Assembly: GCA_029448655.1 (NCBI GenBank)
Contig: JACCLO010000002.1
Location: forward strand, 4,154,001-4,218,000
DNA length: 64,000 bases
Source: Wolfiporia cocos
Taxonomy: Eukaryota > Basidiomycota > Agaricomycetes > Polyporales > Phaeolaceae
Direction: 5' to 3'
Position 1 is the first letter of the stretch. Every line of letters starts with the position of its first letter. Shown piece by piece: positions 61,496 to 64,000 of this stretch. The notes below the pieces were generated by a model that worked only from the letters and a program-made list of their open reading frames with translations, made no database searches and had not been told where the DNA came from. A program made the position numbers and the translations under genes.

Positions 61496-62206
61496 GTAAT
61501 TCCATGTCAGGTAAATTGCACCTGTAATAACAATACTAAGGCTTGCGCGCGATTTGTGTCGAAATTTGGTTACGACGCGTTTTGCCTCCGAACGACGCAA
61601 ATGGGCCGAAAGCGACGCGAAAAAAGCTGTAAACGCGTAGGAAAACCGCTCACCTGGTGACCACGCTCAACCAGTCTCCAAGCGGCTTCCACATATCCTG
61701 CATCCGGCCTGTAATCCTTGTTCGTAATAATCTCCTTTCCCCACGAGAAAAAGTCAGATACACGTTTGAAGACACGCGTCGAAAAAGTAGATGGTTCCTG
61801 CTATTTCGAGTTAGCCACATTCCGAAGTCAAACATACAAAACGCGTCGCTCACTTCGTAATCGGGGCGTTTGTCCGGGCGAAAATTGGGGTAGGACGTTG
61901 TATCTGTGCGACCCACGCGTATCCGAACGCGTTGGTCCGCTCATTGCAAGGTAATTAGGCCTGTGAACCGGTCAATGATCTTCGCAGGTGATCTGCGCTA
62001 TGATCGTGGCGACATCACCGTGGCGCGTTAGGCGCCTGTTTATGAGCGCTTGCCCATCGAACACAAACTCATTAAGTCTCCATCGTTGAGAAGGAGTATA
62101 CCAGAGACAGCCTAATATATGTACTCATACCAGCAGTAGGCATCATGGGATTTGTCAAAAGAACCTCAAATTTGAGTTCCAACAAAGAAAATGTAATGCA
62201 TGGCTG

Positions 62207-62259
62207 GGAGTCGAACCGTCGTCATGGGCGCATCACGTGCATATGGGTCGACTGCGCTA
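62207..62259 (-). other. tRNA-like A-box/B-box pair (degenerate)
   Basis: Read on the minus strand: TAGCGCAGTCGA (62259-62248) resembles a pol III A box and GGTTCGACTCC (62217-62207) is a perfect B box, at normal tRNA spacing. The T stem and acceptor stem do not pair, so it is not a working tRNA. It may be a tRNA relic or the head of a tRNA-derived SINE, next to the outer right repeat. Confidence 0.45.
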
Positions 62260-62270
62260 AGTCACTTGTC

Positions 62271-62367
62271 TGAGATGTCCGGGGTCCTGGGTTTACAGAT
62301 CAAAATGCCGGTGCTCGGCATCGGTGGCGGCGCGCGCTAACGAAGCTTGCACCTATTCCATTCCATA
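62271..62367 (-). repeat. Outer inverted repeat, right copy
   Basis: The reverse-complement partner of 59381-59479: TGCCGGTGCTCGGCATCGGT, then GGCGGCGCGCGCTAACGAAG, then CTTGCACCTATTCCATTCCA. Identity ends abruptly after CCATTCCATA at 62367. Confidence 0.85.
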
Positions 62368-62820
62368 CAAAAATTGCCGAAGGCCGAAGCCAACAGACGT
62401 GTTCGGATGTGTAATTTGCAATCAGCAAAAGACTGTGCCTCGGTAAAGACCTCACTGGCGACAGTACGTGCCCGAGCACAAGAATGGGTTGCACTAACGC
62501 GCGGCGCCACTTTATATACGGGTGTACTTTAGGGCAGGCCCAAGCATGTGATGGGATGTGTGACACGCGCGCTTGCGTTGACGAGAGGCGGCATTCCGAA
62601 AGAAAATCATAAACTGCAGGCGTTAGGGTGCTACCTACTGAGGGGGGATGCAAAACAGTGGTGCTATTATAACAAATACACGGTATACGAATTAGATCAT
62701 GAGCGGGGATTGAGATGTGATTACGAACGCACACCAAGCTCAATGCCACACAGACCGCGCATGACTTACGGTTTCATCGCGCGCGAGTCGGAGCGACGGC
62801 CATTCCATCTTGATGGATCC
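62368..62820. other. Intergenic, right of the mobile nest
   Basis: About 450 bp up to the deaminase stop. No coding support on either strand. Confidence 0.4.
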
Positions 62821-64000
62821 TTAGGATTCCATCCGACTGCCCAGCCGGAAACGACATTCCATCGCCATCCTCGCAACACGCTCGACCTCGGCCTCGGTGA
62901 GCCCAAGCCCGAGCGGCGGTGCGGCCATTAGTAGGGCATACTCGCCAAGCAGTGAGTTGCGGAACGGGAGAATGTCATCCGTCTGCATGTCCCCGAGCGC
63001 CGTCGCACACGATGGTCAGATTGAATCCGTATCCAAAGTGCAATTACAAGATCCGCGAAAATGGTGAGCTGAGCGTGAGCGATCGTTCGCGGTTCGCGGG
63101 TAGGTGGAGCGACTCACGCAGATCGCGACCGGGTGGTCCTCGCGCAGATACCAGCGCACGTGGTGGTCCGCGAGCACGGGAACGGTTTTGCAGAGGAGAT
63201 TGGAGGAGAGACAAATTTCGATGCAGGTCTTGCGCGAGCGGACGAGCTCTCTCATCGGAGTATCAAGGAAGGTGGCGTGCCCCAGACGATCTGGGTTGAA
63301 GGAGAGGAGGGTATGTATCTCCGCAACGGGTGTGTCCTCCGTCTACAGGGTGCGCGTGAGCGAGATTGCACAATCAATGGCGAGACTTTAGCCACTGACC
63401 TCAGCTATGTGCAGAGTCACACCCAGGCCGACGGCCTTAGCTTCGCGGAAGTGCGCCTCAAACGTGGTCATATCTCCCGCCTGGTGCACATCGCGCAAAG
63501 AAAACGCAGACCCATCCAGCAGCAGATAACACACATCGCGAGCAGGACGCGCCACGCACCTTCACGTCCCCGCAAAGGTCGATGCCGACAACGCGCCGCC
63601 CTGCCTCCTTCAGCTGCACGGCGCACCTGACGCACTCTGCTGCTACATCCGCGCTCATTCGCCGGTCGAGGCTCACAATCAGCGCGGCCCGATCCGCGGG
63701 GTAGCGCTCGACCTCGTCGAGCACCGTCTCAACATACTTCATGCGGCTCATCGCCGATGTCTCTCTGGGGGTTGTGCGAAGCTCCAAGTACGCCGCCTCG
63801 GGAAACTTGCCGTCAAGTGAAGACGATTTGGTCGAAGACGCAGGGTCGGGGTCTAAGAGAGAGGTACGAGGCAAAAGAAAATGTGCCAGGACTGCGCGTG
63901 CGGCTTGCGCGAGAGCGGTAGGCGTGGATGTCAGCGCGTAAATGGCGGGGAAGAGTCCAAAGAACTCGTGGATCTCGTTCAGCGTTACGCCCGCCTGCAG
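62821..64000 (-). CDS. Adenosine deaminase-like protein (ADAL type), 5' end outside window
   Basis: A zinc-dependent purine deaminase of the ADA superfamily. Members of the ADAL branch deaminate N6-methyl-AMP and similar nucleotides. The visible part starts at the right edge (NEIHEFFGLFPAIYALTSTP). It continues with AAYLELRTTPRETSAMSRMK, AALIVSLDRRMSADVAAECV, RRVVGIDLCGDVKV, VTLHIAEV-type His motif, RLGHATFLDTPMRELVRSRK, TCIEICLSSNLLCKTVPVLA, DHHVRWYLREDHPVAICTDD (zinc Asp pair across an intron) and ILPFRNSLLGEYALLMAAPP. It ends ARMAMECRFRLGSRMES with the stop at 62821-62823. At least four exons are visible, with introns of 50-75 nt. The N-terminal HxH zinc site lies outside the window. Confidence 0.88.

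Larger units (their letters stand above)
59381..62367. mobile_element. Nest of decayed mobile elements bounded by inverted repeats
   Basis: A ~3.0-kb block bounded by an outer inverted-repeat pair (about 59381-59479 and 62271-62367) and containing an inner pair (about 59579-59734 and 61133-61270). Between the inner repeats are two converging broken genes, a RecQ-like helicase start (+) and a repetitive basidiomycete protein start (-). Between the inner and outer right repeats lies the start of a transposase/integrase-like gene (+). All three keep their 5' exons and lose the rest. Boundaries are by eye. I could not see a clear target-site duplication. Confidence 0.65.

Noticed and set aside
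62207..62275. Functional tRNA gene
   Set aside because: A and B boxes fit, but acceptor and T stems do not pair.

Overview
The window is nuclear DNA of a filamentous basidiomycete, most likely an Agaricomycete. Evidence seen directly: GC-rich exons, very frequent introns of about 50-60 nt with GT..AG ends, genes packed on both strands, and proteins typical of fungi (Chs7, Yfh7, Rsc1/2, Zip4/Spo22, PCL cyclin). Placement below class level would be a guess. Most gene models here were rebuilt by joining exons by hand. Where I say phases close, the summed exon lengths give an intact frame from ATG to stop.

Layout. 0-7 kb: 3' part of a cullin-like gene that lacks the cullin homology and NEDD8 region (+), an SUV39/Clr4-type H3K9 methyltransferase (-), and a PSP1-domain protein (-). 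8-17.4 kb (all -): RGP1 (Ypt6/Rab6 GEF subunit), a HAUS1-like augmin subunit, COP9 signalosome subunit 7, and an RSC1/RSC2-type bromodomain-BAH protein. 18-26 kb: C2H2 zinc-finger protein (+), a GH99-like hydrolase fused to a proline-rich tail (-), APC11 (+), and a YFH7-like P-loop kinase (-). 26-34.5 kb: F-box protein (-), GT25-type glycosyltransferase (-), UTP18 (+), TRAPP subunit Trs33 (-). 34.8-43 kb: UBR1 N-recognin (+) and organellar-type glutamyl-tRNA synthetase (-). 43-54 kb: an unrecognised gene (-), meiotic ZIP4/SPO22 (-), a 115-aa membrane protein (+), and a PCL/Pho80-type cyclin (-). 53.7-57.6 kb is a gene-poor gap. Then come CHS7 (+), a nest of decayed mobile elements at about 59.4-62.4 kb, and an adenosine-deaminase-like gene (-) running off the right edge.

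Ubiquitin and related control is well represented (cullin-like, CSN7, APC11, F-box, UBR1), as are Golgi trafficking (RGP1, TRS33) and chromatin (SUV39, RSC). Adjacent genes are mostly housekeeping and unrelated, as is usual in fungi, so I do not claim a functional cluster. The most unusual part is the 59.4-62.4 kb nest. It has two nested pairs of inverted repeats. The inner pair carries a compound hairpin whose stems are kept in both copies although the sequence differs (compensatory change). It flanks converging fragments of a RecQ-like helicase and of a repetitive basidiomycete protein.
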